From: Anoplopoma fimbria
Lineage: Eukaryota > Chordata > Actinopteri > Perciformes > Anoplopomatidae
Reading direction: 5' to 3'
Assembly: GCF_027596085.1 (NCBI RefSeq)
Contig: NC_072463.1
Location: 1,184,692 to 1,248,691 of the forward strand
Length of the DNA: 64,000 nt
Under the pieces are notes generated by a model, which worked only from the letters and a program-made list of their open reading frames with translations, was not told the origin of the DNA and ran no database searches. Made by a program: the position numbers and the translations under genes. Each line of letters opens with the position of its first letter. Position 1 is the stretch's first letter. This document shows positions 1-10,204 of this stretch, piece after piece.

Positions 1-6
1 GACAGC

Positions 7-7
<1 letters not shown>

Positions 8-46
<39 letters not shown>

Positions 47-47
47 A

Positions 48-134
<87 letters not shown>
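8..134. repeat. (CT)n then (CA)n microsatellites
   Basis: CT dinucleotides to about 44, then (CA)n from about 54 to 134, at the window edge. Confidence 0.95.
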
Positions 135-137
<3 letters not shown>

Positions 138-280
138 GGCGCACCGGCATACCGACACACACTCCTCGGCTGTATCACCGTCTCTCTCACACACCGATGT
201 CACTGCCGAGGCTGCTCACTGACTCACTGACCGGCTGATTGACTGGCTGCTCTCTTTCAGGTCCGCTGTTCCTGCAGAGA

Positions 281-281
<1 letters not shown>

Positions 282-357
<76 letters not shown>
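282..357. repeat. (CA)n microsatellite
   Basis: About 38 uninterrupted CA units just upstream of the candidate exon 1a leader. Confidence 0.95.
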
Positions 358-358
<1 letters not shown>

Positions 359-479
359 GGGTGCCTTCCTCGGATGGAGAGTCCGGAGCTCCCACACCGG
401 GAGGCGACACCTCAGACACGGCTGTCCGTCTGCCTCTCACCGGTGAAACCATCTCCTCTTAGATCCACACTGACTGTTT

Positions 480-522
480 GAGGAGGAGGAGGAGGAGGAG
501 GAGGAGGAGGGAGGAGGAGGAG
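480..522. repeat. (AGG)n microsatellite
   Basis: About 14 AGG/GGA triplets with one extra G. A similar purine run occurs in each tandem unit (730-783 and 903-953). Confidence 0.9.
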
Positions 523-533
523 ACACCGGGACC

Positions 534-566
534 ATGGTCCGGAGCTGCACGCAGGGTTTTCTCTGA
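534..566 (+). promoter_or_regulatory. Possible 10-codon uORF, diverged relative of the tandem unit
   Basis: CCGGGACCATGGTCCGGAG resembles the CCGGGACCATGATCCGGAT core of the tandem units. The frame reads MVRSCTQGFL and stops at TGA 564-566. Weak: only about 20 bases are shared. Confidence 0.3.
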
Positions 567-714
567 AGGATAAAGCAAAGAAGAAGAAGAATAAATAATA
601 ATAATAAAGGGAAGAAGCTTCCCCATCCTCTCTGCCATCACTCACTGGTCCTGTTCATCCATCGATCCATTCATTTGGAGACTGTTTGCTTTGCGCACCG
701 GAGTCTCCGGGACC

Positions 715-729
715 ATGATCCGGATCTAG
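715..729 (+). promoter_or_regulatory. Minimal uORF, M-I-R-I-stop (copy 1)
   Basis: ATG ATC CGG ATC TAG. It lies in the first tandem unit and encodes the same four residues as the first four of the exon 1a frame before stopping. It matters only if the transcript starts upstream of 715, which is not known. Confidence 0.5.
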
Positions 730-888
730 AGGAGAAGAGGAGGAGAAGAGGAGGAGAAGAGGAGGAGGAGAGGAGGAGAAGACCAGCAGAGTTGTTTGTC
801 TTCTGACACCGGATCAATACCGATCCCAGTGATCCCAGTGATCCCAGTAAGCGGTGACTGGTCTGCGTCTGCCGGAGTCTCCGGGACC

Positions 889-903
889 ATGATCCGGATC
901 TAG
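889..903 (+). promoter_or_regulatory. Minimal uORF, M-I-R-I-stop (copy 2)
   Basis: ATG ATC CGG ATC TAG in the second tandem unit, 179 bases upstream of the main ATG, in the same GGGACCATG context. The main frame escapes the stop because it has ATC TTC where the uORFs have ATC TAG. Confidence 0.5.
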
Positions 904-1067
904 AGGAGAAGAGGAGGAGAAGAGGAGGAGAAGAGGAGGAGAAGACCAGCAGAGAGAAGAGTGTTGTTTGTCTTCTGACACCGGATCAATACCGATCCCA
1001 GTGATCCCAGTGATCCCAGTGATCCCAGTAAGCGGTGACTGGTCTGCGTCTGCCGGGGCTGGGGACC

Positions 1068-1231
1068 ATGATCAGGATCTTCCCGGATTTCAGCGTCCAG
1101 GTGACGGCTTCGGGAGCCGGAGGAGGAGGCGGCGGAGGCGGGATGGTGACGGGCCCCCCGGTGGGTCGGGTCCCCGGAGCCACCAACGGGTCCCCGCAGA
1201 GCATGCAGGGAATCACCGCCTACCAGCAAAG
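1068..1231 (+). CDS. npas3: npas3 alternative first coding exon 1a (partial gene)
   Basis: This exon encodes the start of a long-N-terminus form of NPAS3, a nuclear bHLH-PAS transcription factor of the developing brain that works as a heterodimer with ARNT-type partners. The 54 whole codons run MIRIFPDFSVQVTASG, a stretch of eight glycines, MVTGPPVGRVPGATNGSPQ, then QGITAYQQ. The last two bases (AG) begin an Arg codon before a GTATGT donor at 1232. The tail GRVPGATNGSPQ..QGITAYQQR aligns by eye with the mammalian isoform start GRAGAAANGTPQ..QGITSYQQR, which I recall from NPAS3. The fish exon adds about 36 residues upstream of that match, including the glycine run. ATG 1068 sits in a good context (GGGACCATGA); an in-frame ATG at 1143 (MVTGPP) lies nearer the mammalian start and is an alternative. 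No bHLH or PAS domain is in this exon. The gene assignment rests on the shared peptide and on exon 1b nearby. Confidence 0.8.
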
Positions 1232-1239
1232 GTATGTCT

Positions 1240-2090
1240 GCAGCCAGGGACGACCTGTAGCCTCCTGAGTTTAATATGAAATCATACTTCAATGTTCTCA
1301 TAGATGTGTGTTTGACATCTTCTTCACGGGACCCTTAATGTTCAGTACAGTTGGGCATCTTTAACTCAGTGGACACTCTTTGGTTTTCCTTTTAAAGACC
1401 TTTTGTGAGATATCATGAAGCTGTTTTATCACTGCGTATTTTAAATCAAAGTTGCAATAATCACCCATAAGCTCTGACTGCAGGTGTTCTGCACCATGTG
1501 TGGAGCTGGATTAAAAGGGTTTTTTAGGGATAAGAATGAAGCTTTTCATCACATATTTGCTTCTTTTTAAATGCGTAATAAACCGGACGAGATGAAGGAG
1601 AATCTGGTGACTTTGATGCCACCGCAAGAGCATCAAATTCAATATCCACAGTTTTTGGGTGTTTTCAAAGCGCCATGAGAATTTATGGGATTGCGGCGGT
1701 TCAGTGGAAATAGAGGAGTGAAGTCCAGGTAATTCATTGGGGGAAAACTGGGACGAGGTCCTGCTTACTGAGTGGAAACACTGGAGGTGATTTGTCTGAA
1801 ATAGAGGACTCGAGTTTATTTCAGAGAAATGCGCTGACTGTTTTCCAGCTGGCCGTGAAGCCGCGGCTGCTTCAGTCCAACCTGCTTCTTTTTTCTGGGG
1901 ACGATTCTCTCCATCCGTCCAGTTATTCCTTTATTTCCACTCCGATCTGGATCTAAATGACTGGCCGCTCAGTAGGGTTGTCTTTTCTAATCATCTGGAG
2001 CCGTGGGGGGGGCCCGAACACACCCCACACACACTAACACACACACTCTTGCCTTATTTGCCCTAAAAAACTCTGTTATTATGGAGTGTA
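1240..2090. other. Single-copy intron after exon 1a
   Basis: Mixed-composition sequence with no coding frame, RNA gene or recognised repeat. Confidence 0.5.
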
Positions 2091-2119
2091 GCTGTGTGTG
2101 TGTGTGTGTGTGTAAAGTC

Positions 2120-2690
2120 TAAAAGCTGTGGGGAGCAAACACGACATAAATCAGAGCCGGGGCCTCTCCGAGAGCGTCTCAGCCCTCTAAAGCAACAAGA
2201 ATAAGGGCCGTATTGTTATTTAAAGCAGGGCTTCTGGGCACACATTAGACCCCCGGACCCCCACATAAGGGGGGTGGGGGGGTTGGGGGTAGTGGACCTT
2301 ATGTTTGTGTCCATACGTGGGAGGCGAGGATTAGAGTCGTGGTCTGACACGTCCTCTGATCACGAAGCCGTGCTGGAATTTAACTATGTCGTCATGTGGG
2401 ACCCGTCAGACGTCCACCAGGACCCCTCTGAGGGCCCCCGGCCCCGCGTTTGAGAACAACACAGGCCTCAATGTCAACTTTATCAAGAAAAAGGTTTGAT
2501 TATTTGTGCCGCAGACTCTCGTGTTCCATCCAAACAGGCCGTTACTTGTTTAAATAAACCCCCCCGTCTCTCCCCATACATAACGTTTCCCCCAACAAAC
2601 AGCTGGGAGCTAATATGTTTATACATTACGCTCCATTATCCACGTCGCCTCCGTTTGGCTGCTCTCGGTAAGCAGAGCTGAGGCGGAGCA
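2120..2690. promoter_or_regulatory. Single-copy island, candidate conserved non-coding element
   Basis: Unrepetitive sequence about 1 kb after exon 1a with AT-rich homeodomain/fork-like words (TTGTTATTTAAAG near 2214-2226, GTTTAAATAAAC near 2549-2560, GCTAATATGTTTAT near 2609). No frame is open. Proposed because NPAS3 introns are known to be rich in conserved elements; conservation itself is untested. Confidence 0.3.
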
Positions 2691-2699
2691 GCATCCCGG

Positions 2700-3740
2700 G
2701 GAAAGAAGAGCAGAGCGAGGACGCCGGACGGGCTTCAGAGAAATAGAATCAGACGTGAGCAGGTGGCGCCTCGGTTTTCAGAGACGCACGGCGAGAACGG
2801 CGTTAAACATCCTCTGCTTTCATTTGTTTTTATCACCAAAATTCATCCAGAAACTCCAGCGTTTGGAGTCCTGAGCTCAGGGATCAACGGGGAGGCTGCT
2901 GGGGGTCAAACACGTGACCTCTCTGTTGAGAGAGTGAGAAGAAGCCGGATTGGCTTTTAAATATGCCGGAGCTCGTTTCCACACACGGACGGACGAACCT
3001 GCAGACACGGATGCAACAAAATGCTCCTTTTTTTGCTTTGATAAATTAGATTCAGATGCTTTTATTAAAGAGTGGAATGAGTCTGAATTTCAGCTGCAAG
3101 TCTCTGCGTCTGCCGTCACACTGATGACACATAACGAGGCTGAAAAGCTCTTCTGATCACATAACTGCACACGCGTGGATCTCCAGACCCCGGGGTCACC
3201 CCCCCTCCAGTCTTTATATTTTTCCACCACAGCACCGCCTGTAACCCCCGTGTTTGTGTGGAGAATACCCAGCATGCCTTTGACCTTGACAGGTCATTGG
3301 TATAGAGAGGGAGGCTTTTCAGCTTCCAGGGCTGCAGCCTGGGGGTTAATCACACAGCACACCGATTAGGTTACAATGAATTATACATTTAAAAAAAATA
3401 AAAAAGGAGGAATTTAAATGAATGTGGAGAGAAGAGAAAGACAGAAGAAGCAGGCGGTGGTTCCTGTTGGAGGATAATGAGCCATCGCTGACGTGCAAAC
3501 ATCAAAGTCTGCAGGGAAATATGTTTTAGTGTCCGGAATATAAAAAGAGAGGAGGACCGTTTAGATTATTACAGATATTATCTGCTCATAACAAACTGAA
3601 GCATGCTTTCACGCAAACACCGGAACATCTTGAAATATGCACAAAAAAAAGGCAGCAGCACAAAAAGTTATTGATATTTTTGTAATGTGAAGTGAGACGT
3701 TTGCTGTGATGTGTTTATTATGACACTGGAGGGTGAGGAG
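2700..3740. other. Single-copy intron, nothing recognised
   Basis: The open frame at 2950-3156 has no recognisable domain and no splice structure; treated as chance. Confidence 0.5.
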
Positions 3741-3744
3741 GAGG

Positions 3745-3746
<2 letters not shown>

Positions 3747-3829
<83 letters not shown>
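3747..3829. repeat. (TG)n microsatellite
   Basis: About 41 TG units after a short (AGG) run. Confidence 0.95.
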
Positions 3830-3830
<1 letters not shown>

Positions 3831-3943
3831 AAGGGAATGGATCTGATTTACAGGGCAACCATCCAAATAAATCACCCATCAACCACCGCGCACGCTGGCT
3901 GGTGTGTATTTTCTTTTCTTTTATAGATGGTTTAAAAATATTG

Positions 3944-4002
3944 GATTAATAATAATAATAATAATAATAATAATCCCACTGTGCAACCAGGGAGAGAGAA
4001 TG

Positions 4003-4084
<82 letters not shown>
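3944..4084. repeat. (AAT)n then (CA)n microsatellites
   Basis: (AAT)n at about 3946-3973, then about 40 CA units from 4004 to 4084. Confidence 0.95.
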
Positions 4085-4088
<4 letters not shown>

Positions 4089-4327
4089 GTTCCTGCAGCT
4101 GCGTGGAGAGACACGGAGATGCGTTCTGTCCCTTTCTGTCTCCGGTGTCCTGCCTCCTGTCGGAGGAGGGACGATGCTCTCGGACGCCCGGCCGACAGTG
4201 ACGCTCCTCCGGGACTCTAACGGACAGAATGTAAAGATCTGTCGCTCCTGTTGTTGGGTTTTTTCCTCCTCCTCCTCCTCTCTCTCCTCCGGAGCGCAAT
4301 CCTTCTGTAGAACCAGAACCCAGGCTG

Positions 4328-4369
<42 letters not shown>

Positions 4370-4700
4370 AGAGGCGTCCACCCCGGGTTCCCCTCACTCC
4401 ACCCGGCATGCCCGTGATGCTGCAGCCGCTCATCCACCTCCACCTGCACCTCCACCTGCACCGCGCGTTGTTTCCACGCTCCTGAGCGGCGGCGGAGGAG
4501 AGACACGCACAAGACGCACACACACACACACACATGCACGCTCACACACATGCACACGCACACATGCACGCTCACACACATGCACACGCACACTCACTCA
4601 CGCACACTCACGCACACGGACATGGCTTTTGTCTTAACACACGGACCATGACGCATTGCTGTCAGGGCGCAGCGCACCGCCGCGACTCCGCGTCCAGATA
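4085..4700 (+). promoter_or_regulatory. Candidate promoter / leader region of exon 1b
   Basis: This block is richer in CpG than the surrounding intron (for example around 4155-4215, 4440-4500 and 4665-4700). It holds a (GA)n at 4330-4365 and a degenerate CA array at 4510-4620 in which a segment with ACACATGCACGCTCACAC is duplicated. It lies directly upstream of exon 1b. No TATA box was recognised; a GC-rich start region is a guess from position and composition. Confidence 0.35.
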
Positions 4701-4703
4701 AAC

Positions 4704-4705
4704 CC

Positions 4706-4774
<69 letters not shown>

Positions 4775-4777
4775 GAG

Positions 4778-4832
<55 letters not shown>

Positions 4833-4856
4833 AGAGAGAGAGAGAGGGAGGAGAGG

Positions 4857-4910
<54 letters not shown>

Positions 4911-5030
4911 GAGAGGGAGAGAGAGAGAGGAGAGAGAGAGAGGAGGAGAGGAGGAGAGAGAGAGGAGAGAGAGAGGGAGGAGAGAGAGAGAGGGAGGAGG
5001 AGAGAGAGGGAGGAGAGGAGAGAACAGAAA
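4704..5030. repeat. Long GA-rich purine tract
   Basis: About 330 bases with almost no pyrimidine on the + strand, made of (GA)n interrupted by GG and GGA. It ends about 30 bases before the exon 1b ATG, so it is probably promoter or 5' UTR. Such tracts can bind GAGA-type factors or form triplex DNA. Confidence 0.95.
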
Positions 5031-5059
5031 GTAAGAAATCAAATAATTGTTGCAGGAAG

Positions 5060-5109
5060 ATGGCGCCCACCAAGCCGAGCATCCAGCAGGACCCGACGCG
5101 GAAAGAACG
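5060..5109 (+). CDS. npas3: npas3 alternative first coding exon 1b (partial gene)
   Basis: This is a 50-base coding segment, ATG plus 15 codons plus two bases. It reads MAPTKPSIQQDPTRKE and then CG, which starts an Arg codon. The canonical mammalian NPAS3 N-terminus, from memory, is MAPTKPSFQQDPSRRER, so 14 of 17 positions match and the differences are conservative (F/I, S/T, R/K). A GTAACG donor follows at 5110, and reading through it gives an immediate TAA. The phase is identical to exon 1a, so both can splice to the same next exon (ITAQHPLPNQ in mammals). It lies about 4 kb downstream of exon 1a and would be driven by its own promoter. The segment upstream of the ATG has no pyrimidine tract before its GCAG, so a spliced acceptor there is unlikely and the ATG is probably in a true first exon. 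Anything odd is in the surroundings: a GA tract ends about 30 bases before the ATG and a (TCC)n tract starts about 20 bases after the donor. Confidence 0.87.
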
Positions 5110-5128
5110 GTAACGGGGCTTCGGCTTT

Positions 5129-5216
5129 CCTCCTCCTCTCCTCCTCCCTCCTCCTCTCCTCCTCCTCCTCCTCCTCCTCCTCCTCTCCTCCTCCTCCTCC
5201 TCCTCCTCCTCCTCCT
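5129..5216. repeat. (TCC)n pyrimidine tract
   Basis: About 88 bases of CTCCTC repeats starting about 20 bases after the exon 1b donor. It is complementary to GGA/GAG runs in the tract upstream of the exon. Confidence 0.95.
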
Positions 5217-5337
5217 GCATGCTCCCCGCTGCAGCACCGGCTGCTCCCGCGTCGCCTTGCGTTTTATCCCGAGCACCTGAAGGTGTCAGGAGGAACGCAG
5301 CTTCCCTTTCAGAGGAGAGGAGAGGCGTGCGTGGCCG

Positions 5338-5350
5338 TGCGTGTGTGTGC

Positions 5351-5397
<47 letters not shown>
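5338..5397. repeat. (TG)n microsatellite
   Basis: TG units with some TGCG interruptions at the start. Confidence 0.95.
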
Positions 5398-5402
<5 letters not shown>

Positions 5403-5472
5403 CAGGTCGGTCGGCTGACACTGAGGACTGTGTTTGGTTTTCCTGCTGCTGTCTCGCCTCTCTCCCCCCAGA

Positions 5473-5525
5473 TGCATGCGTGATAAGTCATGCGTGATAA
5501 GTCGTGCGTGATAAGTCGTGCGTGG
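5473..5525. repeat. 14 bp tandem repeat with GATA cores
   Basis: The unit CATGCGTGATAAGT (or CGTGCGTGATAAGT) occurs three times plus a partial. Each full unit contains TGATAAG, a GATA-factor type word. Confidence 0.8.
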
Positions 5526-5580
5526 TGCGTTGGTGTGCAGGTTTGGGAGCCATGCAGTGTGTTGACGTTGCAAGCAGGCA

Positions 5581-5581
<1 letters not shown>

Positions 5582-5625
<44 letters not shown>

Positions 5626-5687
5626 GGTCGAGGAAAACATGTGCATCCATCGATGACAAACGTGTGTGTTTCTACTACTGCTGTGCA

Positions 5688-5753
<66 letters not shown>
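5582..5753. repeat. Two (TG)n microsatellites
   Basis: TG tracts at about 5582-5619 and 5689-5753 separated by 70 bases of unique sequence. Confidence 0.95.
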
Positions 5754-5758
<5 letters not shown>

Positions 5759-5759
5759 A

Positions 5760-7075
5760 GCAGGAAGTTTTAATGTGGAGGGGTGTGCGTGTTTCTTCCC
5801 TGCTCGGGTCAAACAGCAGAGCAGGACGTGACCTTACAGCTGGTTCACTGCCTCCGACTGTTCCAGGTGGAAATAAGAATAATTGTGTTTTCATACGTAA
5901 ACATGTTGTGTTCTATATTTCACACCTGATCAACTGGTGGGTTGGTATTGGTGGTGGTTATGCAGATCTATTGATATGAACGTCTCGGTGTTTGTCCTCT
6001 TCAGTCGCTGTGTGGAAACGTTAAAGCTCACTTTAGTTTTTACACCTGCTGTTTTTGGAAACGCTTCATTTAGAGACAATCACTACACTTTAATTCTATT
6101 CTTTCTATTTCTAATCATCCTCTCTTGTTAGAACCATGTGACACTATTGGACGCTGTTCTCCTGTAAGAAAACACATCATTCCTTTCTCTTCTGACATTA
6201 TGTTCTCTGGAGGAGCATGCATATCCTTCACCTGTTGACTTAAATATGAAGCTCGGATGTTATTCTATTCTATTCTATTCTTGTGTTCAAGCTGCTCACT
6301 TCTTTATTCTATTCTGTTCTCTTCTGGCAGATTGGACAGGAGAACAGAGTCTTGTTGCTTTAAAGAAATGACAAACAAACTCATAACTTTGATTCTATTC
6401 TATGTTTTGCAATCGTCTTTGTGTAAACGTGTGTTTAAAGTTGCCTTCTGCGTCTATTCTATTCTATTTCACAGATGTTTCTCTACATTGTGGATGCTCT
6501 ATTAGAGCCTACTCAGTCTAGTCGACATATAGTGGAATCTTATCTCCATGGGAAGAAACGTTTCTGCACCAGTTTGTTCAGGAATGTCAACTCTTTTGTT
6601 CTTTCATGGCGGTGATGAAATGAGTTTCAGTGTTTCTACTGTGTGTAAACGTGTATCATGGTTCTGAAGCTGTTTGAACCGAGCAGCTGACGTTGTTCAT
6701 GTGGACGGAGGTTCTCTGTAGAACCTCACATCTGTTGTGATGAAGGAGAAGGCTGCAGAGGTCATTTAGTTTGGCCTCTCTGAGGTCGGACGTCGTCCTG
6801 TTTCACAACGCCACACCTGCTCCGACAGGAATGTGAATGTGGAAGTGGACATTTGGCAAATATTGTTGAAATGCGAAGCTTGTTTTTTTTTTTTTTCATG
6901 CCATGATGTGGATTCTGTCGTCCTGTAATTATTTGTCAGGACTCAGGTGTGTGTTTGAGCCTGTAAATAGTGAAACCAGCCCAGCAGACAGCAGCTGTGA
7001 AAGTGACGCAGTGAGTTTTCACACTGCAGCTCTGAGTTTTCTGACTCAAATCTGATGAAAGAATCTGAACGGAGG
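5760..7075. other. Single-copy intron with ATTCT pentamers
   Basis: No gene seen. Runs of TTCTA/ATTCT recur at 6259-6283, 6302-6322 and 6453-6470, a decaying pentamer satellite. A poly-T lies at 6883-6896. Confidence 0.5.
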
Positions 7076-7079
7076 TTTC

Positions 7080-7760
7080 ATTTCCCTTATGCATCTCAAC
7101 CACAACAGCAGACCGTCAACGGCACGTATCCTCATACGACGGGTCTTATTTCTTACGGAAAAGTTACTCCGTTTTTTCCTACTGAAGTCCAGCAACACGT
7201 GTCAGATTTTCTCGTTGCATAATCACAGTTTTGTTAGAATAAACGACCGTCTTCACAGGAAACAACTCGGTTAGGTTTAAGCAACAAAACTGCTTATTTA
7301 TGTTAAGAAAAAGATCCCTGTTTCAGTTAAAATAACTACAGAAGTTACTCATAATTTTTCGTATGTTTTCATACAAAAGTCCAGCAACAAGCGTCAATTT
7401 CTGCTCTTTATATGAATACAGTGTTTTCAAATCTTCCGTCTTCACAGGAAACAACTTTGTTAGGTTTTGGTAAAGATGGTGGTTTGGGTTAAAATAACTA
7501 GAGAAGCTATGACTTCAGCTGTGACTGAAGTACATAAGTTACGTGACGAATGAACGTCGACTTCTTGTTTCACATGAGGAACAAACAGTCTGCTGGAGGA
7601 AAGACTGGTTTTCGTTTCACCCATTCTGTGTTGGTTTTTGCAGTTTTTATACTTACTTTTTTATGATTATGCAGATAACCTACCTGATTTCATGTGAGAT
7701 CTACGAATAAGCTTATTCATTTTTGTATTTATAGCTACGAGCGCCGTATGAGAACATCCT
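7080..7760 (-). mobile_element. Interspersed repeat, family B (decayed, - orientation)
   Basis: Relative to the copies at 35630 and 58080 this is reversed and probably composite. It shows CACAGGAAACAAC, TTAGGTTT, CAACAAAACTGCTTATTTA and GTTAAAATAACTA words, some twice (around 7255-7345 and 7445-7505), and a trailing part resembling 32520-32770 (CACATGAGGAACAAACA versus CACGCGATGAACAAACA). It has no coding capacity, so it is probably a non-autonomous DNA element. Confidence 0.5.
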
Positions 7761-7769
7761 GTAAAATGA

Positions 7770-9740
7770 TCCACTGCTATCTGAAGCCTCACATTTGAGT
7801 TTTCAGTTTTTTTGTACAGTTGTTTGAGCTTTGCACGTCAGTCTGAGCAGGAAGCAGGACTGAAAAATAGATGCTTCGGTTCAGCAAAAGTATAACAAAG
7901 CCTGTCTGCATGATCAGAGTGTAGTTTGTTACCACACGCCGCAGACTATGACTGCAGTCAGAGGTTTCAGGTGAGAGCTGAGCAGCAGATTAACAGCCGG
8001 CTATTTGCATACGTGTGCTGTTAAAGAGGTGGAGAGTGGGCGAAGGGTCAGAGGTCAAATGTATAGAGCTGAAATTACACTTCACGGCTGTCCAGCCTGC
8101 ACTTCCACTGATTCTGCTACAAAGAGGGTTTTTATCCTTTAATTTGTCCTGAGCCGGGGAGGCAGGAAGCTCCGAGCTGACGGGAGGAAGATGAATTCAT
8201 GAGACGTATTATCTGATATTACCTCGGCCTTTCGGCTCACCTGCTGGAGGAGAACGTTTCTCAGCGACAGTCTGCTGCTCTCACAGCTCACGTCTCTCTG
8301 AGCGACCGCAGAAGGAGACCGGGCTCTTGTTGGATTTATGCACAAACTGATTTTGGAGGATCGTTTTTAAGGGAGATTCTCCACAGCAGATGGGACATTT
8401 TTCTTCTAGATTTAAAACCTAAAAGTCAAACACAATGATGAAGCAGTGTGTTTGGAGACGTCACTCTGCTGTTTGTATTTCTGAGGCGATCAGGGAGGAA
8501 AACAGGATGATGGAATGTGAACACTGTGTTGTTGCCCAAAACACTGAACCATCTGCCTTTCATTGTGGAAATTCAGATCTTTTATCAGCTTATCATCAAA
8601 CTACCTGCTTGTCTCTGCTTTCGGGGGCAGAAAGCAGAATATCTGAGCTGCACATCAGGAAATATACAGCCAGGCTGGTCCTTTTTGACTGCTTTATTCC
8701 ATATAGTTACAAATCATAAACAGGGTTTGGACTATAGGATGGTCTCCTGATTGACAGTCCTGTATTTGTTTGACCCGACCTCCTACCTACATGGATTTCA
8801 GTGGACTCTGATTAGAAACGTGTTTGTATTTTTTTAAGTTTAAAGCAACAAACATCATGGTTAAAGCAGGACTTTTTATCTTTTAAAAGAATGCTCAATG
8901 CTTTGATTCTCTAACAAATGTAGATCCTGTGCAACTGTACTTGCACTGGTATGACCAGAGGAGGATACTGTTAGAAAACTGTCAGTGAATGTTTGTTGTG
9001 CTATGTTTACGCTGTACTTTAGCACTGCGCTCATAAACCACAAAATGAAAACCAGTAATCACACCGTACTTCGTTTGTCTGAAGCATCACAGAAACTTAA
9101 AGGATCTGGGGGATCAATATGCCTTTTTTCCCCTATAATCTGAGATGGATTCAATTCTGTAAACATCAGAATAGTTGATGTAAACTAATATTTCCTGTTG
9201 GTAGAGCTGAACCCAGGTCAGACGGATTCGGTTTGTTCAACCATCAACACTATCAGAACAGAACAGCGAGTTCTGAACTGAGACAGTTTCACAGGAAAAT
9301 CCATTTTTCAGCAGCAGCCTATGAAAAATCTGCGGTGTGTCCTTGAATGCACCATCAAGAGGAGACTCTTGTTGTAGCTGCACCACGTGCCGATACCCCG
9401 GTGTTGACGTTGGTGGGGGGGTAGAAGAAGAAAAAGGTGATTAAATGTTTTATTGTGATGAATCGTCTCTCTGCTGCAGGTTTTCTTGTCTCTGCAAGCT
9501 GCTTTTGGTAGAAATGAACAGAAAGCGATGGCTGCCTGGAAGGAAGGAAATCAATCTAAAAACTGATGGTTTGTTTGGGCAATAAAGTGCACAAATTTGT
9601 AGGTAATCCATCTATTAATTCCTCTCCTCGTCCATTCATCTTCTCCTGCCTCCAACGCTACATTCTGCCACCATTTACTCCCTAACATCCATCCATCCAT
9701 CCCTACATTCATCTCTCCATCTGCTCCCCTCCCCCTCCAC
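7770..9740. other. Single-copy intron, nothing recognised
   Basis: AT-leaning sequence; the open frames around 8435-8750 and 8139-8345 show no domains. Confidence 0.5.
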
Positions 9741-9750
9741 CCGCACTGTG

Positions 9751-9763
9751 TGTGTCTGTGTGC

Positions 9764-9799
<36 letters not shown>

Positions 9800-9911
9800 C
9801 TAAAGGCTGTCAGGCAGCAACAGCGTTTTGGCTGAGCTGCTGTTTGTGGATCTATTTCTGGGGGCATTTCAGCAGCGATAGGCATCTGGAGGAGACCAAA
9901 TTAATTTCCAG

Positions 9912-9957
<46 letters not shown>
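9751..9957. repeat. (TG)n and (GA)n microsatellites
   Basis: TG tract at about 9765-9793 and (GA)n at about 9914-9957, separated by unique sequence. Confidence 0.9.
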
Positions 9958-9962
<5 letters not shown>

Positions 9963-10204
9963 GGGGGTAGAAGGAGGAGGACAGACTTCATAGCCGACTG
10001 CACAAGTGCTTCCACTATCAGTACACTACATTGGCTCTGGAGAGGAAGATGATGGAGAGATGATGGAGAGAGAGCCGGACTGAGCGAGAGACAAAGAGGT
10101 GGACGTTTAGACCAGACAGGAGGATAAATTCTGATGGGAGTCAAATAGAGAGCGATATGAAGGGGATAAAAACAGGAAGTATTTAGATACTTTGTAGGAA
10201 GTGT

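Larger units (their letters stand above)
360..1067 (+). promoter_or_regulatory. Candidate 5' UTR / promoter of exon 1a
   Basis: The stretch between the (CA)n at 282-357 and the exon 1a ATG is GC-richer than the intron, holds purine-rich (AGG)n runs and the triplicated ~175 bp unit, and has several upstream ATGs. No TATA box was recognised. The transcription start cannot be placed from sequence. Confidence 0.35.
698..1080 (+). repeat. Tandem ~174-179 bp unit; third copy starts the coding exon
   Basis: Unit 1 begins at 698 and unit 2 at 872 with near-identical sequence: CCGGAGTCTCCGGGACCATG, ATCCGGATCTAGAGG, (AGGAGA) runs, GTTGTTTGTCTTCTGACACC, several copies of the 9-mer GATCCCAGT (three in unit 1, four in unit 2), then AAGCGGTGACTGGTCTGCGTCTGCC. 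The beginning of a third unit (about 1051-1080) carries GGGGACCATGATCAGGATCT and is the start of the npas3 1a reading frame. ATG-to-ATG spacings are 174 and 179. Confidence 0.85.

Noticed and set aside
2950..3156. 68-residue frame starting MAFKYAGARFH
   Set aside because: No domain recognised, no splice sites that would make it an exon, and no relation to NPAS3.
5031..5059. Splice acceptor TTGTTGCAG before the exon 1b ATG, implying an upstream non-coding exon
   Set aside because: The preceding 300 bases are almost pure purine, so there is no pyrimidine tract; a first exon is simpler. Not fully excluded.
4594..5421. 275-residue minus-strand and 248-residue plus-strand frames over exon 1b
   Set aside because: They run through GA, TCC and TG repeats; the real coding sequence here is the short exon 1b in a different frame.
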